Made by a program: the position numbers and the translations under genes
The notes under the pieces: model-generated
Database searches by the model: none
Told to the model about the DNA's origin: nothing
The model's input: the letters and a program-made list of their open reading frames with translations, nothing else
Origin: an uncultured Solirubrobacterales bacterium
GTDB taxonomy: Bacteria; Actinomycetota; Thermoleophilia; Solirubrobacterales; 70-9
Length of the DNA: 7,287 nt
Direction of reading: 5' to 3'
Assembly (NCBI GenBank): GCA_937910825.1
Contig: CALEMO010000235.1
Location: 1-7,287 of the forward strand
In this document: positions 7,074 through 7,287 of the stretch, piece by piece
Layout: each line of letters begins with the position of its first letter
Numbering within the stretch: the first letter of the stretch is position 1

Positions 7074-7102
7074 AGAGTACATGCGATTGACTACAAGGTC
7101 AA
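7074..7102 (-). promoter_or_regulatory. Putative promoter of the acyl-CoA dehydrogenase-CoA synthetase operon
   Basis: TTGACC (7102-7097), the right arm of the dyad read on the minus strand, is separated by exactly 17 bp from TACTCT (7079-7074), which fits the actinobacterial TAnnnT -10. The predicted start near 7067 gives a leader of about 47 nt containing the AGGGGAG ribosome-binding site. A protein on the dyad would sit directly on the -35, so repression is the simplest model. Confidence 0.6.
7087..7102. promoter_or_regulatory. Putative operator, copy 2 (TTGAC-N6-GTCAA dyad)
   Basis: All 16 bases are identical to those at 2254-2269, in the same orientation. It lies in the 134-bp gap between the divergent acyl-CoA dehydrogenase and the partial gene at the right edge. 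Its two arms double as -35 boxes facing opposite ways. I found no third copy in the window. Confidence 0.7.
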
Positions 7103-7115
7103 CTGCAGCTACTAT
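7087..7115 (+). promoter_or_regulatory. Putative promoter of the right-edge gene
   Basis: TTGACT (7087-7092) is followed after exactly 17 bp by TACTAT (7110-7115), four of six to TATAAT. The predicted start near 7122 gives a leader of about 33 nt that includes the GGAGGAGG ribosome-binding site at 7144-7151. This is the best-formed promoter in the window, and its -35 lies within the dyad. Confidence 0.6.
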
Positions 7116-7143
7116 GCCACCACTGGACAGGAAATTCTCGGTT

Positions 7144-7151
7144 GGAGGAGG
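7144..7151 (+). promoter_or_regulatory. Ribosome-binding site that sets the start of the right-edge gene
   Basis: GGAGGAGG is a strong Shine-Dalgarno. Its first GGAGG is six bases from the ATG at 7155-7157. It contrasts with the missing sites before the FAD oxidoreductase and CoA synthetase, and it is the main support for a real gene starting here. Confidence 0.7.
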
Positions 7152-7154
7152 GCA

Positions 7155-7287
7155 ATGGGCGGCAATATCGGTAGCGGCAGTGCCCCGAACAGAGCGACGG
7201 AGGATCGCCCGGGACTGCCCTTGAACCCTGAAGACATCCACCGGAACAGGGAGCCACTTACCCGCGCTTCGATGCTGCCACCCCGGG
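7155..7287 (+). CDS. N-terminus of an unfinished gene, possibly a Rieske ring-hydroxylating oxygenase alpha subunit
   Basis: Forty-four codons run open from ATG 7155 to the right edge, behind a strong ribosome-binding site and a well-spaced promoter. The first 20 or so residues are Gly/Ser/Asn-rich and look disordered. The last part, REPLTRASMLPPR, resembles the short segment that precedes the first helix of aromatic ring-hydroxylating dioxygenase (Rieske) alpha subunits, where Leu-Pro-Pro is followed by a Tyr/Asp-Pro segment. No Rieske Cys/His motif is inside the window, so the assignment rests on a few residues and on the catabolic context. That a gene begins here is fairly sure; its identity is tentative. 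It shares the dyad with the acyl-CoA dehydrogenase operon and is probably co-regulated with it. Confidence 0.55.
   Translation, partial: MGGNIGSGSAPNRATEDRPGLPLNPEDIHRNREPLTRASMLPPR

Overview
The window is high-GC bacterial DNA (clearly above 55-60 % GC by eye). It is packed with genes on both strands, with short or overlapping junctions, some start codons lacking a Shine-Dalgarno, and -10 boxes placed 6-7 nt before start codons. This fits an actinobacterium. The protein style would suit an environmental lineage such as Thermoleophilia/Solirubrobacterales, but that rank is a guess. I see no rRNA, tRNA, CRISPR array, insertion sequence, phage gene or plasmid function.

Layout, left to right. 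(1) 1-546, + strand: the 3' part of an amidohydrolase (Amidohydro_2-type TIM barrel), interrupted by an in-frame TGA at 82-84. (2) 543-2228, - strand: a PYROXD2/phytoene-desaturase-like FAD oxidoreductase, whose stop codon interlocks with that of the amidohydrolase. (3) 2229-2293: a 65-bp divergent promoter region carrying a 16-bp dyad. (4) 2294-3715, + strand: a class III PLP aminotransferase. (5) 3702-5813, - strand: a single-chain ADP-forming acyl-CoA synthetase, overlapping the aminotransferase tail to tail by 14 bp. (6) 5824-7020, - strand: an acyl-CoA dehydrogenase in the same operon as the synthetase, 10 nt upstream of it. (7) 7021-7154: a second divergent promoter region carrying the identical 16-bp dyad. 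(8) 7155 to the right edge, + strand: the first 44 codons of another gene, possibly a Rieske ring-hydroxylating oxygenase alpha subunit.

The most striking point is regulatory. The sequence TTGACTACAAGGTCAA (a TTGAC-N6-GTCAA dyad) occurs exactly twice that I can find, at 2254-2269 and 7087-7102, once in each divergent promoter region. At the right-hand site its two arms form back-to-back -35 boxes, each 17 bp from a plausible -10 (TACTAT on +, TACTCT on -). At the left-hand site it is centred about 33 bp upstream of both start codons, which look leaderless. I infer that one unseen regulator controls at least five genes (FAD oxidoreductase, aminotransferase, acyl-CoA dehydrogenase, acyl-CoA synthetase and the partial right-hand gene) as a compact regulon.

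Together the enzymes look like a catabolic module. Oxidation or hydroxylation, transamination, CoA activation and alpha,beta-dehydrogenation would process an amine- or amino-acid-derived compound toward central metabolism. The substrate cannot be read from the sequence.
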